This document shows positions 8,144 through 17,001 of a stretch of 64,000 nucleotides of DNA, piece by piece (positions within the stretch are counted from its first letter, which is position 1; each line of letters starts with the position of its first letter). A model generated the notes under the pieces. It saw only the letters and a list, made by a program, of their open reading frames with translations. It did not search any database and had not been told where the DNA came from. The stretch covers positions 1-64,000 of the forward strand of contig CAYZKD010000003.1 of assembly GCA_964479375.1 (NCBI GenBank). The letters are read 5' to 3'. This DNA comes from CAYXTC01 sp964479375 (lineage in GTDB: Bacteria > Patescibacteriota > Minisyncoccia > Minisyncoccales > GWA2-38-27). The position numbers were made by a program, and so were the translations under genes.

Positions 8144-9386
8144 AGATATTTGAAAACAATATATAAAAAAGAAGTCCTAAAGAGGTAAAAGCCAAACTTA
8201 GAAAAAACACTAGAATCACCTGAAAGAAGCTATTGTGGAAAAAAGTTATTAGCAAAACCTCGAGAACGGCCCCGGCTGCCAGAAGATACAAAAACTTAAA
8301 CCTGCTAAGGGCCATAAGGAAATAACTGAAAAGAAAGACAAGCCCCAAAAGACCCATTAATCCTGCATAATACCCTAAGAAGGAAGCCCCTAAAATATAT
8401 TCTTTGCCGAAAAATAACATGAAAAGAGGGTCGGAGAACAAAAAGAAAACCAAAACCACAAACGAGATAACTACCAGGGAGACCAGAGATATTTTCTTGA
8501 GATAATGATAATAGTCCTTCTTTTGGGCGTGGTTAAAGGCAACCAAAGGAAATAATATTCCAGCAAGCAAACTCACCCCTATGAAGGTTGCCTGCCCCAA
8601 ACTGGCAAAAGAAGAATAAATGCCGGCCTCAAAATCTGAAAAGTAAAGTTTCACAAGTATCTTATCAATATTGATTAATACGTTCAGCAAAAACACAGTC
8701 AAGAAACTGTAGCAGATATAGCGCCATAGCCCTCCCACTTTTTCTTTCTGAGGCCTCCCTTCTTTTTTAAGCAAGACGTCTTTTAAGAAATAAAAGCTTA
8801 AAAGATAAACAAGCGCTGCAGGGATCAACAATCCTGCCAGAGCACCGAACATTTTAAAGCCCCAAAAAACCAGAATAACGCCTATCAAAAACTTGAACAG
8901 AGATTCCAGAAAGGTAGCCAAAGAAAGAAGAGAGAACCTTTTAAGGCCCTTTAAAATGCCCTTGGTAATGCCGCTCGCAAACATGGCAGTTATTATGGCC
9001 AGTACAAAATAAATATAGTTGACAGAAGAAAGTTTTAAAAAAGTCTGAATTTGATTTGCAAAGATTATCCCAAAAAATACTATCGCCCCGACTGTGAAGC
9101 CTGAAATTATAGTCAGATAATTGAAAAAGCTCTTTATTCTCTTCTGAGCGCTTTCTGCCTCAAAAACTGCAGAAAACCTTGTTGCTGCTATCTGGATAGG
9201 AGCTGAAGGAATTACTAAAATGAAAATCAGAGAAATCATAGCAACAAGCTCCCCGAAAAACTCGGGACCGAGCATCCTGGCCATAGCCACCCTATAGAGG
9301 TAGTTAAAAGTATTGGCCGCTATCCCTCCTGCAAAGAAAATCATACCGCCCTGAAAGATTTTGTTCTTTATAATTTTAAGAGTCAT
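8106..9386 (-). CDS. Polysaccharide flippase (Wzx/MOP superfamily)
   Basis: A 426-residue integral membrane protein with about 12-14 hydrophobic helices and short loops. The opening (FQGGMIFFAGGIAANTFNYL, then YRVAMARMLGPEFFGELVAM) is the usual start of Wzx-like oligosaccharide flippases. It likely moves the lipid-linked glycan across the membrane for the polymerase/ligase-type proteins of the locus. It overlaps the sulfotransferase upstream by 11 bases. Confidence 0.85.
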   Translation of the reverse strand: MTLKIIKNKIFQGGMIFFAGGIAANTFNYLYRVAMARMLGPEFFGELVAMISLIFILVIPSAPIQIAATRFSAVFEAESAQKRIKSFFNYLTIISGFTVGAIVFFGIIFANQIQTFLKLSSVNYIYFVLAIITAMFASGITKGILKGLKRFSLLSLATFLESLFKFLIGVILVFWGFKMFGALAGLLIPAALVYLLSFYFLKDVLLKKEGRPQKEKVGGLWRYICYSFLTVFLLNVLINIDKILVKLYFSDFEAGIYSSFASLGQATFIGVSLLAGILFPLVAFNHAQKKDYYHYLKKISLVSLVVISFVVLVFFLFSDPLFMLFFGKEYILGASFLGYYAGLMGLLGLVFLFSYFLMALSRFKFLYLLAAGAVLEVLLITFFHNSFFQVILVFFLSLAFTSLGLLFYILFSNIYEKRTRYNLRHS

Positions 9387-10296
9387 ACCAAAAACTTAGG
9401 TCGCGTTTTAATAATTCAGAAACCCTTTTAATATCTGATTTGAATTCCTTCTGAAGATGTTTCTTAAGTTCAAGATCCATAGGAGGCAAAGACCGAGGGC
9501 GACTATTAAGAACCCTTAATCTGTGAAGAGACTCCAAAAGAAAAGCCCTAGGGAATATTTTGATCGCAGCCCTGCTAATAAAAGAAGGGGGTCTGTGCAA
9601 AAAGCGGCCCAGCCGCTTAAACCTTGTTTCTTTGCTGGGGTTTGCTATTTCAAAACTCAACCTAAAGTCTTCATCCACTCCCAAAAATCTCAGTATCCTT
9701 TTATAGCACTTAGCGGTGTCTTTTTTAAATTCATCAAAAATAATAACCAGCACCTCTTCTTTCCTAAAAACCTTAAAAAGTCTTTCCAGTTGGAAGGAGT
9801 ATTTAAAGATATCTCCGTAGAAGAGTTCTCCCGCTTCTTCAGGGTCAAGCCCCAAGGGGATAAGGCGCCCTCTTTTCCTTTCTTTTTCTGCCGCCAGGGC
9901 TTTGCCGAAGTCTTGAATATTCTCTTTGTTGCTGAACAAAAGAGTGCTGTGGAAGGAATACATGGCCTCAATAGGATTTCTGAGCATAACAATGGCGCGA
10001 GATGAAGGAGAAAACTCTTTGATCTGATAGGGAGCTTTTTCAGAATAAAGATACCAAACCCCCACATCTCCTATTGCTTTCTCCTCTCTTGCCTCAGAGA
10101 ACAAGGAAAGATACTTTTCTTCGCTGTTGACTGTCTTCTTAATAAGCCCCTGGCGGAAAGGGAGATCGTCTCCGAAGAAATGAATCTCTTTCATTCTGGG
10201 GACGTAAATTTCAGGATGCTGTCTTAAATAGCCGTGCAAGGAAGTAGTACCGCATTTGGGAGCCCCCATCACAAAGAAATTGGGCCTTTTGATCAT
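9376..10296 (-). CDS. PAPS-dependent sulfotransferase
   Basis: A 306-residue protein starting PNFFVMGAPKCGTTSLHGYL. The segment APKCGTTSL is the 5'-phosphosulfate-binding loop, and IVMLRNPIEAMYSFHSTLLF is the 3'-phosphate-binding RNP...S motif. KEIHFFGDD is shared with heparan-sulfate-type sulfotransferases. It probably sulfates a sugar of the surface glycan using PAPS. No PAPS-synthesis genes are in the window. It is unusual cargo for a small-genome host. It sits 2 bases downstream of the DUF2723 gene. Confidence 0.85.
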   Translation of the reverse strand: MIKRPNFFVMGAPKCGTTSLHGYLRQHPEIYVPRMKEIHFFGDDLPFRQGLIKKTVNSEEKYLSLFSEAREEKAIGDVGVWYLYSEKAPYQIKEFSPSSRAIVMLRNPIEAMYSFHSTLLFSNKENIQDFGKALAAEKERKRGRLIPLGLDPEEAGELFYGDIFKYSFQLERLFKVFRKEEVLVIIFDEFKKDTAKCYKRILRFLGVDEDFRLSFEIANPSKETRFKRLGRFLHRPPSFISRAAIKIFPRAFLLESLHRLRVLNSRPRSLPPMDLELKKHLQKEFKSDIKRVSELLKRDLSFWYDS

Positions 10297-10298
10297 AA

Positions 10299-12335
10299 TT
10301 AGTTTGTCCTCCTCTCTTTATACTTTTCCAGATACTCGTTGGCCTTTTGCTCTTCGCCCAGATAATCTCTGTAAATAATCATTATTTTCTTGTAAGCGCC
10401 TAAATTGACAGGATCGATTTCAATCATCTTCTCATAATAGGATATGGCCTCCTCGTAAAGGCCTCTCTTGTAATAGATATCGCCCAAATTAAGGTAAGCG
10501 GGACTGAAATCGGGTTTTATGGAAACTGCTATCTGGCACTCGACTTCCGCCTCCTCCCCATAATTAAGGTCGTGGAGAAGAAAGCATTTATTGTTATGGA
10601 CTCCGGCTGCTATCGCCTGAATTTCTCTTTCCCAGTCATAATAAGGATATTTGTCGCTTTTTTCCCTGAAAAGGCGTCTGTTTTTAATAACCCTGGCCTT
10701 TTCGTAAAACTGCCTGTTTTGTTCTATATATTCTTTGACACTAAAATCCGGCTTCCCTTTAATCAATTGAACAACGAATTCTCTGTGTAAGGGGAAATAA
10801 CCAGGCTTGAACCCCTTAATATTCTCTATCACAGGATAATAAACAGACCTCTCTCCTGCGTTCTCCCCAACCAACTCTTTTATCCTTGCCATCAGATCCC
10901 CTCCCTCTCTTATCTTGGAAAAAGGAATAACAATATCAGGATGCTTTTCTTTCAGATAATCTACATACCATTCTGCTGTTAAAAGAGGCTGGTGAACCAT
11001 CTTAACGTCAGTCCTTTTCTCTTCCACCTCCTGAAGATAAAGAAGAGAAAAGAACATCATATCCCCTTTAGAAATCAGAAGGCTGTCTTGGTCCGCAGAG
11101 TTAAGAATGTCCGTGCCAAAGTCGTAAAGAAGAGTATTCTCGCTCAGGTCAAGATGATGGTAATGGGCAGAAAGAGGAATTACAAAAGAAAGCCCAAGGA
11201 TAACGGCAAGAAATATCTTTAACTTTTTCGTCTTTATTTTCTCCAAAAAGAAATAAGCGCCACAACCCAAAAACACAGCAAAAAACAGTTCAGAAAGCAT
11301 AACAAACCTTTCTGCCACAGCAGGCCTGATACTCTCTTCTAATTTCAGATCCCCTAAATAAAACAAAAAGAAGGGACCGGCAAAGAGAAGGCATCCTGCC
11401 AGGAAAACTAAGATTTCCTTGGTCTTTCTAAGGAAATAAAAGCCGGCGACTCCCAGCAATATCCCGATTGCAGTAAAGTGGAAATAAAGGTTTTTAGCAT
11501 AGAACCACAGGTCAATGCCAGAATGCTCGTAAAAAGCATATCCTTTTTCAGGAGAGGGGACCCCCCCGTATCCTTCCCTGGTGATAATTCCGAAAAACCT
11601 TCTCAAGTTATCAGGATTCCCCCAGGCAAAAGCAGAACTCAGGGAAGCGGCAATAATTAAATAAAGATAGGGGATCAGGCCTAGCGCTAAGAATAAAAGA
11701 GCCAATCCGACAACTCTCCATTTAAGGAACACTTTCTTGTCAGTAATCAAGATCAAAAAAAGGAAAGGAGGAGCCAGAAAGACTATTGCTTGCTGGTTGG
11801 CAAAAGAAAGCCCCGCTAAAAAGGTTAAAAGAAAAAGCCACTTATCAGAGTTGTCCCCGCCCAAAAGGGTTTTTTCCCTCCAGATCAATACAACCAGAAC
11901 CATTAGAGCGGCCAAAAAATGGTGAAGAGAGAAGACTTCGGCTGTTATAGAATAGAGCCAGAAAGCAGAAGAAAATCCCAAAAACAAAGAGCCCGCCACA
12001 GAAGAAGCAACAGCAGTTAAATCTTTCTTCTTTGCCAGAAGCCTGTGAATAATGAAGTAAACAGTTACCAGGGTCAAAGAGCCCAAGAGAGCATTAAGGA
12101 GATTAACCCTCCAAGCCACGCTACCGAAAGGAAAGACGGTAATAAAACCCTTGGTAATTAAGGTCAGCAACGGGTATCCTGGAGAGTGGGACACTCCCCA
12201 GTTATAGGAGGCGGCAATAAGTTCTGGCCCGTCTCCCGGGAAAATAGTAGGAGCTAAAGTAGCAAAATAAACAGCAAAGGAAACAACAAAGACGAACAGA
12301 GCCCCGATAAATCTTGTCTTTTTTAGAAAAAACAT
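10299..12335 (-). CDS. DUF2723 (GT117-type) membrane protein with C-terminal TPR
   Basis: A 678-residue protein with about ten membrane helices in the first 400 residues. FPGDGPELIAASYNWGVSHS and PGYPLLTL are the signature of DUF2723, a family assigned to GT-C glycosyltransferases (GT117) acting on polyprenyl-linked sugars outside the membrane. The acidic D-G-P-E is the probable active-site loop. After a soluble region, residues ~590-675 form TPR repeats (PAYLNLGDIYYKRGLYEEAI). It is the first gene of the glycan operon on this strand. Substrate unknown. Confidence 0.8.
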   Translation of the reverse strand: MFFLKKTRFIGALFVFVVSFAVYFATLAPTIFPGDGPELIAASYNWGVSHSPGYPLLTLITKGFITVFPFGSVAWRVNLLNALLGSLTLVTVYFIIHRLLAKKKDLTAVASSVAGSLFLGFSSAFWLYSITAEVFSLHHFLAALMVLVVLIWREKTLLGGDNSDKWLFLLTFLAGLSFANQQAIVFLAPPFLFLILITDKKVFLKWRVVGLALLFLALGLIPYLYLIIAASLSSAFAWGNPDNLRRFFGIITREGYGGVPSPEKGYAFYEHSGIDLWFYAKNLYFHFTAIGILLGVAGFYFLRKTKEILVFLAGCLLFAGPFFLFYLGDLKLEESIRPAVAERFVMLSELFFAVFLGCGAYFFLEKIKTKKLKIFLAVILGLSFVIPLSAHYHHLDLSENTLLYDFGTDILNSADQDSLLISKGDMMFFSLLYLQEVEEKRTDVKMVHQPLLTAEWYVDYLKEKHPDIVIPFSKIREGGDLMARIKELVGENAGERSVYYPVIENIKGFKPGYFPLHREFVVQLIKGKPDFSVKEYIEQNRQFYEKARVIKNRRLFREKSDKYPYYDWEREIQAIAAGVHNNKCFLLHDLNYGEEAEVECQIAVSIKPDFSPAYLNLGDIYYKRGLYEEAISYYEKMIEIDPVNLGAYKKIMIIYRDYLGEEQKANEYLEKYKERRTN

Positions 12336-12342
12336 AATTGGT

Positions 12343-12377
12343 AAAAAAATGAATTGTAAGCAACCACTTACAATTCA
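12343..12377 (-). terminator. Intrinsic terminator after the DUF916-like gene
   Basis: An 11-bp stem TGAATTGTAAG/CTTACAATTCA (12350-12360 and 12367-12377) with a 6-base loop, followed on the minus strand by seven T's. It separates the surface-protein gene from the glycan operon. Confidence 0.75.
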
Positions 12378-12410
12378 TTTTATATCTCCTAACTTAGGTC
12401 CGTGATCCTT

Positions 12411-13391
12411 TTATACTCTCCTTTTGGCCCTTATCTCAAACTTGCCGAAGAACCATTTGAAAAAAACGACTAGCAGAATAATGGACAGCAAGGCGGGCAC
12501 TAATATCTGCCATGGAATCATCCAAAAGACCACCTCTTTCTCGTCTATTATATCACTATACCCTCTGTTGATTTGGGCTGTCGCCGTATATCTCCCCAAC
12601 ATCCATTCCCTGTTAAAAGTAACTTTTCTTATCCTCAAAGACCCGGGCAAGGTAAACCATGGATCTAATTCCATTTCTCCTACTTTCCTCCCAAAAACAT
12701 TTTTGATCTCAATTTTACCATAGGGATTTAAGTGGACGCTTCCTGTGTTTTCGTAGAAAAGTTCAAAATCGATAGGTCCTTTCACATAAACTTGGCTGTT
12801 GTCCGCTGTTTTAAATCCAGTCAAAGAACCCTCTTCTTCTACATCTCCCTTCACTCTGACAAAGAAAAGAGAACCTATCCTGCCGATAACTCTTACCTGC
12901 CCCTTGGCTCTCTCCTCTGCTTCCTCTCCTTCCAAGGGAGGAGGAAGAGCGGAAACAAGAACTGCTCCATAGCGGCCTCCGGGCTCTGCGTCTTCCGGGA
13001 TTGAAATCTTAACCGGGAGGATCATTCTTTGCCCGTGGCCCAAGGTGAACTCTTGGGTTTCAGGGTCTAAATAATCAACTAAAGAATAGGGGCCTCTTTC
13101 TGTACCTAATAATTGCAAAGGGGTTTCGCCGGTAGCGGTCCCCCTAAAGTCTTCTGTGGTAATTCTAAAATCCACCGCTCTTCCTGTTCTGTTGGTAATC
13201 TTAATTTCCCTAATCGTCTCTTCCCCCGGATCCAAGAAAACCTCTGTTTTCCCCGGACCTATAGTAAAGTCCCCCTCTACCTCTACGTTGGTCAAGTCTT
13301 CTATCCTAAGAGCTGAAGCCTGACCGGGGAGAGAAGACAGCAAACAAAGGGCTAGGGCTGCAAAAACTACTTTTAGGGTTTGTTTTTTCAT
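12411..13391 (-). CDS. DUF916-like envelope protein with C-terminal membrane anchor
   Basis: About 326 residues from the ATG at 13391 (MKKQTLKVVFAALALCLL). AGGAT precedes it at a good distance. Signal peptide, then a beta-sandwich region (ALRIEDLTNVEVEGDFTI...PGEETIREIKITNRTGR...) with RYGAVLVSALPPP, then a second beta domain, a membrane helix (IPWQILVPALLSIILLVVFF) and a basic tail. This is the layout of DUF916/WxLIP proteins, which in Firmicutes partner with WxL surface proteins. Here two WxL-reminiscent secreted proteins lie immediately upstream, which fits the same pairing. Family membership is judged by layout and needs a profile search. Confidence 0.6.
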   Translation of the reverse strand: MKKQTLKVVFAALALCLLSSLPGQASALRIEDLTNVEVEGDFTIGPGKTEVFLDPGEETIREIKITNRTGRAVDFRITTEDFRGTATGETPLQLLGTERGPYSLVDYLDPETQEFTLGHGQRMILPVKISIPEDAEPGGRYGAVLVSALPPPLEGEEAEERAKGQVRVIGRIGSLFFVRVKGDVEEEGSLTGFKTADNSQVYVKGPIDFELFYENTGSVHLNPYGKIEIKNVFGRKVGEMELDPWFTLPGSLRIRKVTFNREWMLGRYTATAQINRGYSDIIDEKEVVFWMIPWQILVPALLSIILLVVFFKWFFGKFEIRAKRRV

Positions 13392-13420
13392 TATTATCCT
13401 ATTCAAATTAAATCACCTTT

Positions 13421-14062
13421 TTACAAAGTAGTGGCCGTTCCCGTGATGTCTGCCGTGTAAGAGCCGGAAGGGGCATAGACTCCCTCCTGCTCTGCGGCTA
13501 CGCATAAGACAGTGTCTACTCCGGCAACGGGAGTCTCTTCTGCCTTGGTGGCTACTTCAATATTGTTAGTGCCGCTGAATCCCATGTAATTGCCGTAAGT
13601 GGTAGGGCTTCCTGCTCCTCCTGACCCGCAGGCAGAGTAATCTCCCCAAGTCCCTGTGCTCACGTCAGTCCCGTAAACAGAAAATCCAAACTCATAAGCA
13701 GAACTTACGCTCCAGGACTCGGGAGTACCGGCTGTTGATTCAGTATAGTCGGTAAAAGATTCAGATCCTGTTGTCAGACAGTTGTCCTCGTCTGCTTTTA
13801 ATTCCAGTTTGTAGCCTGCCTGGTTGCTAGTTTTAACGTTCCAGGCGTCTCCTGTGCCCACGGAGCCGTCATTGGTCATATCCAAATCAGGGCTCATGGA
13901 TATGTTGCCGGGAGAAGTAAGAGTAATCTCTGCTGTCACGTCTAAGGTAACATCAATCTCTTCTGTGTCTGAGGCAGCATTGGTTATGCCTGCTTCAAAG
14001 TAAACAAAAGCAATAGATGATATCAGGAAGGCTAAGAAACTTATTAGTAATGTTCTTTTCAT
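13421..14062 (-). CDS. Secreted surface protein, tandem copy 1
   Basis: A 213-residue protein from MKRTLLISFLAFLI. Signal peptide ending near NAA-SDTEE, then a beta-rich, disulfide-capable mature chain with EITLTSPGNISMSPDLDM, GDAWNVKTSNQAGYKLELKA and a C-terminal DTVLCVAAEQEGVYAPSGSY block. The coding DNA matches the copy at 14158-14799 base for base by eye. It resembles a WxL-type wall domain in being Leu-Thr-Ser rich with a conserved Trp, but lacks a clear WxL pair. The neighbouring DUF916-like gene supports an envelope role. An ATG 24 bases upstream is not shared by the other copy, so MKRT is chosen. Confidence 0.65.
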   Translation of the reverse strand: MKRTLLISFLAFLISSIAFVYFEAGITNAASDTEEIDVTLDVTAEITLTSPGNISMSPDLDMTNDGSVGTGDAWNVKTSNQAGYKLELKADEDNCLTTGSESFTDYTESTAGTPESWSVSSAYEFGFSVYGTDVSTGTWGDYSACGSGGAGSPTTYGNYMGFSGTNNIEVATKAEETPVAGVDTVLCVAAEQEGVYAPSGSYTADITGTATTL

Positions 14063-14122
14063 ACAAAAAGAGCTACTTTTAAACAATAATGACCTTTTTA
14101 AAAGTTAGCCTCATTATAATTT

Positions 14123-14151
14123 ATAATACAATAATAAAAATATATTATCAA
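14123..14151 (-). promoter_or_regulatory. Promoter of tandem copy 1
   Basis: Minus-strand TTGATA (14151-14146), 17-base spacer, TATTAT (14128-14123), in an AT-rich spacer between the two copies. Confidence 0.55.
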
Positions 14152-14157
14152 CCTTTT

Positions 14158-14799
14158 TTACAAAGTAGTGGCCGTTCCCGTGATGTCTGCCGTGTAAGAG
14201 CCGGAAGGGGCATAGACTCCCTCCTGCTCTGCGGCTACGCATAAGACAGTGTCTACTCCGGCAACGGGAGTCTCTTCTGCCTTGGTGGCTACTTCAATAT
14301 TGTTAGTGCCGCTGAATCCCATGTAATTGCCGTAAGTGGTAGGGCTTCCTGCTCCTCCTGACCCGCAGGCAGAGTAATCTCCCCAAGTCCCTGTGCTCAC
14401 GTCAGTCCCGTAAACAGAAAATCCAAACTCATAAGCAGAACTTACGCTCCAGGACTCGGGAGTACCGGCTGTTGATTCAGTATAGTCGGTAAAAGATTCA
14501 GATCCTGTTGTCAGACAGTTGTCCTCGTCTGCTTTTAATTCCAGTTTGTAGCCTGCCTGGTTGCTAGTTTTAACGTTCCAGGCGTCTCCTGTGCCCACGG
14601 AGCCGTCATTGGTCATATCCAAATCAGGGCTCATGGATATGTTGCCGGGAGAAGTAAGAGTAATCTCTGCTGTCACGTCTAAGGTAACATCAATCTCTTC
14701 TGTGTCTGAGGCAGCATTGGTTATGCCTGCTTCAAAGTAAACAAAAGCAATAGATGATATCAGGAAGGCTAAGAAACTTATTAGTAATGTTCTTTTCAT
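14158..14799 (-). CDS. Secreted surface protein, tandem copy 2
   Basis: The same 213-residue precursor as the gene at 13421, with an identical protein and apparently identical DNA. The upstream sequence differs completely from copy 1, so the duplicated unit begins at the ATG (14799). A separate consensus-like promoter lies at 14834-14862, so both copies can be expressed. The protein is likely exported and abundant. Its role is unknown; together with the paralogue at 2364 it makes a three-member family in this window. Confidence 0.65.
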   Translation of the reverse strand: MKRTLLISFLAFLISSIAFVYFEAGITNAASDTEEIDVTLDVTAEITLTSPGNISMSPDLDMTNDGSVGTGDAWNVKTSNQAGYKLELKADEDNCLTTGSESFTDYTESTAGTPESWSVSSAYEFGFSVYGTDVSTGTWGDYSACGSGGAGSPTTYGNYMGFSGTNNIEVATKAEETPVAGVDTVLCVAAEQEGVYAPSGSYTADITGTATTL

Positions 14800-14833
14800 A
14801 AAAGGATTATCCAAAAAAATTAACAATATTTTT

Positions 14834-14862
14834 AGTATAATCTTACCACTCATTCTTGGCAA
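14834..14862 (-). promoter_or_regulatory. Promoter of tandem copy 2
   Basis: Minus-strand TTGCCA (14862-14857), 17-base spacer, TATACT (14839-14834), about 35 bases before the ATG at 14799. Confidence 0.5.
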
Positions 14863-14892
14863 GCGAGTGGATGTGGAATAAGTGTGGAAAAA

Positions 14893-17001
14893 TTAATCTG
14901 AAAAATTTTCTTTTTCTAGTTCTCTGTAACGCTTTTCAACCAGATCCCGATATCGGGGAGCCAACTCTTTTAACCTCAAAAAGGTTTCTTGGCACCTCTG
15001 TTCACTTCTCAATTCTTCACAGAAAAACACAGCGCTGGACTTTATAAAATTAAGGTCTTGCCGGGAAGGACTCCCTTCGGCATAAAGCCTGTCCACTGCC
15101 TTCTCTAAATATTCACCTGCTTCTTCTTTTTGCCCCGTTTTCAAGAGTCCTGTTCCTAAATCGCGGTAATAATAGGTCTTTTGAAGAAAAAATCTGGGAA
15201 ACAATAGGGAGGATTTTCTAAACCATTCTTCTGCCTTTCCCCTGTTTCCTTTTATTAACTCCAATTCCCCCATCATTCTATAAAATTCAGGTCTTTCATT
15301 GTTAAAATCTATGGCTCTTTTCAAAACGCTCTCCATCTTGTCCAGCCCTTCATCAAAATAGATATAGTTACTTTCATAAGTCTTAGCCAAAAACCAGTAA
15401 ACATTGTTGGTTCTTCGGTCCGGTTTTTGCAGATACCTTTCTAAAGAAGGAGTTAGAGAATAAAGAATTTTAACCAGTTCTTTGTTTTCTTTTAGATCCA
15501 GCACAAAAAGTCCCCTCTCTACTGTCACAACCTTAAAGTCTTCTTTAAAAAGAGCTCCCTTCTCTGCCGCTTTTTTATACCCCTTAATGGCCCTGACAGG
15601 ATCTTTGTTTTCATAAGAGAAGCTTCTGGGAAAACAAGAGGAGGCAATAACAGATCTTATGTTCAGATAATAAAAAGAGGCCAAGCAGGCGACTATTAAA
15701 AGGGGCGCAATGGCAATCAGGCATTTTTTGTTAATTCTTAATTCTCTTTCTTTCCCGTAAAACCTTGAGATAAAAGCCAAAACCAAAAACAAGAGAAGAT
15801 AAACAGAAATAGTATCGAATACTGAAAGGGATTGAAAGAAATAGGCAGCAAGAAATCCAAAAAAGATCAAAGAATCATGTTTTTCCTGGAAGGTCCGCTT
15901 GAGAACAAGGTAAATTGAGGTTCCAATCACAGCAAGCCAAGAGAAAAGACCTAAAAGGCCGCTGCTGACCATTAGGCCGAATATTTTGTTATGAGCATAA
16001 TCAAAGTACATGCCCTCTGGAATTTCAGATAAGTAATCCGACTTAAAGTATTTTGAGAAAACATAACTAAAAGATTCGGGCCCCCATCCCAGAACAGGTT
16101 TTTCTTTCCAGGCTTTAAGAGATATTTCCCAGACATCTCCCCGAGAACCAAAAGAAAGATCAAAAATACTCAGGGCTCTTTTTAATAAACTGCTATCAAC
16201 ATTCTCTTTGTTTGCAACCAAAAACAAAAGAAGTAAACTTAAAAACAGGACCAGGAGGGCGACCCTTTTACGCCAGACGCCGGAAGAAGAATATTTAAAA
16301 AACCAAAGAAAAAAGCAAAAAATAAGGGCCAAGCCCAGGGCGGCCCAGGCCCCCCTTGTACGACACAAAACAAGGGTTAAAAGGTGAAGCCCTAAAATAA
16401 TACCCCAGGTAATTTTCAAATCCTTCTTTTTTTCTTTTAAAAGGACGAAAACAGTAAGAAATATAGAAAGGACGATATAGGGTCCGAAGAAATCAGGATT
16501 GGAAAGGGTGCCGGAGACCCGGCCCGGAAGACTTCTGCCGTAAAAACTCCATATCTCCAGTTTCTGAAAAATGCCAGCCAAACTTACCAGTCCGCTTACT
16601 CCCACTGCAGTTTTGAAAATATTCATCCAGTCTCTTTTGCCAAACCCCGCACCAGAAATAATAAAAAAGAAAAGCAATAAGTGGACCTGCAAAACCACAC
16701 CAGCCGCCCTCTCTGCGTCCCCGAAAAAACTTCTAAAGGGATTAATGCCCGTAGCTGTTGTTATCAAGAGAACTGCCGCAAAAGCCAAAACAACCCATCC
16801 CACAGAAGAAATCTTAGGCAGATATTTTCTATCTAAAACAAGGAGCAAGAGGTAGAAAATAAAGGTAATCTCTATTAAAGAAAGGAAAAATACGGCCTTG
16901 GGAAAGGCAGAAAAAGTAAGGCCCACGGGGGCTAAAATCAAAGGAGTCAGAAGGGTTAGATAAATCCCTGACCTTATTATCTTCAAGAACGCTGTTTTCA
17001 T
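14893..17001 (-). CDS. O-antigen ligase/polymerase-type membrane protein with TPR tail
   Basis: A 702-residue protein with about 12 membrane helices in the first 430 residues. GRVSGTLSNPDFFGPYIVLS and VLGWGPESFSYVF...YAHNKIFGL are characteristic of the Wzy_C/O-antigen ligase family, including the H-N in the large outer loop. A soluble C-terminal part (about 500-700) has TPR-like helices (RPEFYRMMGELELIKGNRGK). It likely joins or polymerises lipid-linked glycans on the outer face, or glycosylates surface proteins. It overlaps ligA by 4 bases, an unexpected pairing that is probably just operon packing. Confidence 0.8.
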   Translation of the reverse strand: MKTAFLKIIRSGIYLTLLTPLILAPVGLTFSAFPKAVFFLSLIEITFIFYLLLLVLDRKYLPKISSVGWVVLAFAAVLLITTATGINPFRSFFGDAERAAGVVLQVHLLLFFFIISGAGFGKRDWMNIFKTAVGVSGLVSLAGIFQKLEIWSFYGRSLPGRVSGTLSNPDFFGPYIVLSIFLTVFVLLKEKKKDLKITWGIILGLHLLTLVLCRTRGAWAALGLALIFCFFLWFFKYSSSGVWRKRVALLVLFLSLLLLFLVANKENVDSSLLKRALSIFDLSFGSRGDVWEISLKAWKEKPVLGWGPESFSYVFSKYFKSDYLSEIPEGMYFDYAHNKIFGLMVSSGLLGLFSWLAVIGTSIYLVLKRTFQEKHDSLIFFGFLAAYFFQSLSVFDTISVYLLLFLVLAFISRFYGKERELRINKKCLIAIAPLLIVACLASFYYLNIRSVIASSCFPRSFSYENKDPVRAIKGYKKAAEKGALFKEDFKVVTVERGLFVLDLKENKELVKILYSLTPSLERYLQKPDRRTNNVYWFLAKTYESNYIYFDEGLDKMESVLKRAIDFNNERPEFYRMMGELELIKGNRGKAEEWFRKSSLLFPRFFLQKTYYYRDLGTGLLKTGQKEEAGEYLEKAVDRLYAEGSPSRQDLNFIKSSAVFFCEELRSEQRCQETFLRLKELAPRYRDLVEKRYRELEKENFSD

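Larger units (their letters stand above)
13421..14799 (-). repeat. Perfect tandem gene duplication (2 x ~642 bp)
   Basis: Positions 13421-14062 and 14158-14799 appear identical in every base, including third codon positions. The ~95-base spacer and the flanks differ, and each copy has its own promoter. The period is 737 bases. It is either a very recent duplication, gene conversion, or a collapsed or expanded assembly repeat. Confidence 0.85.
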
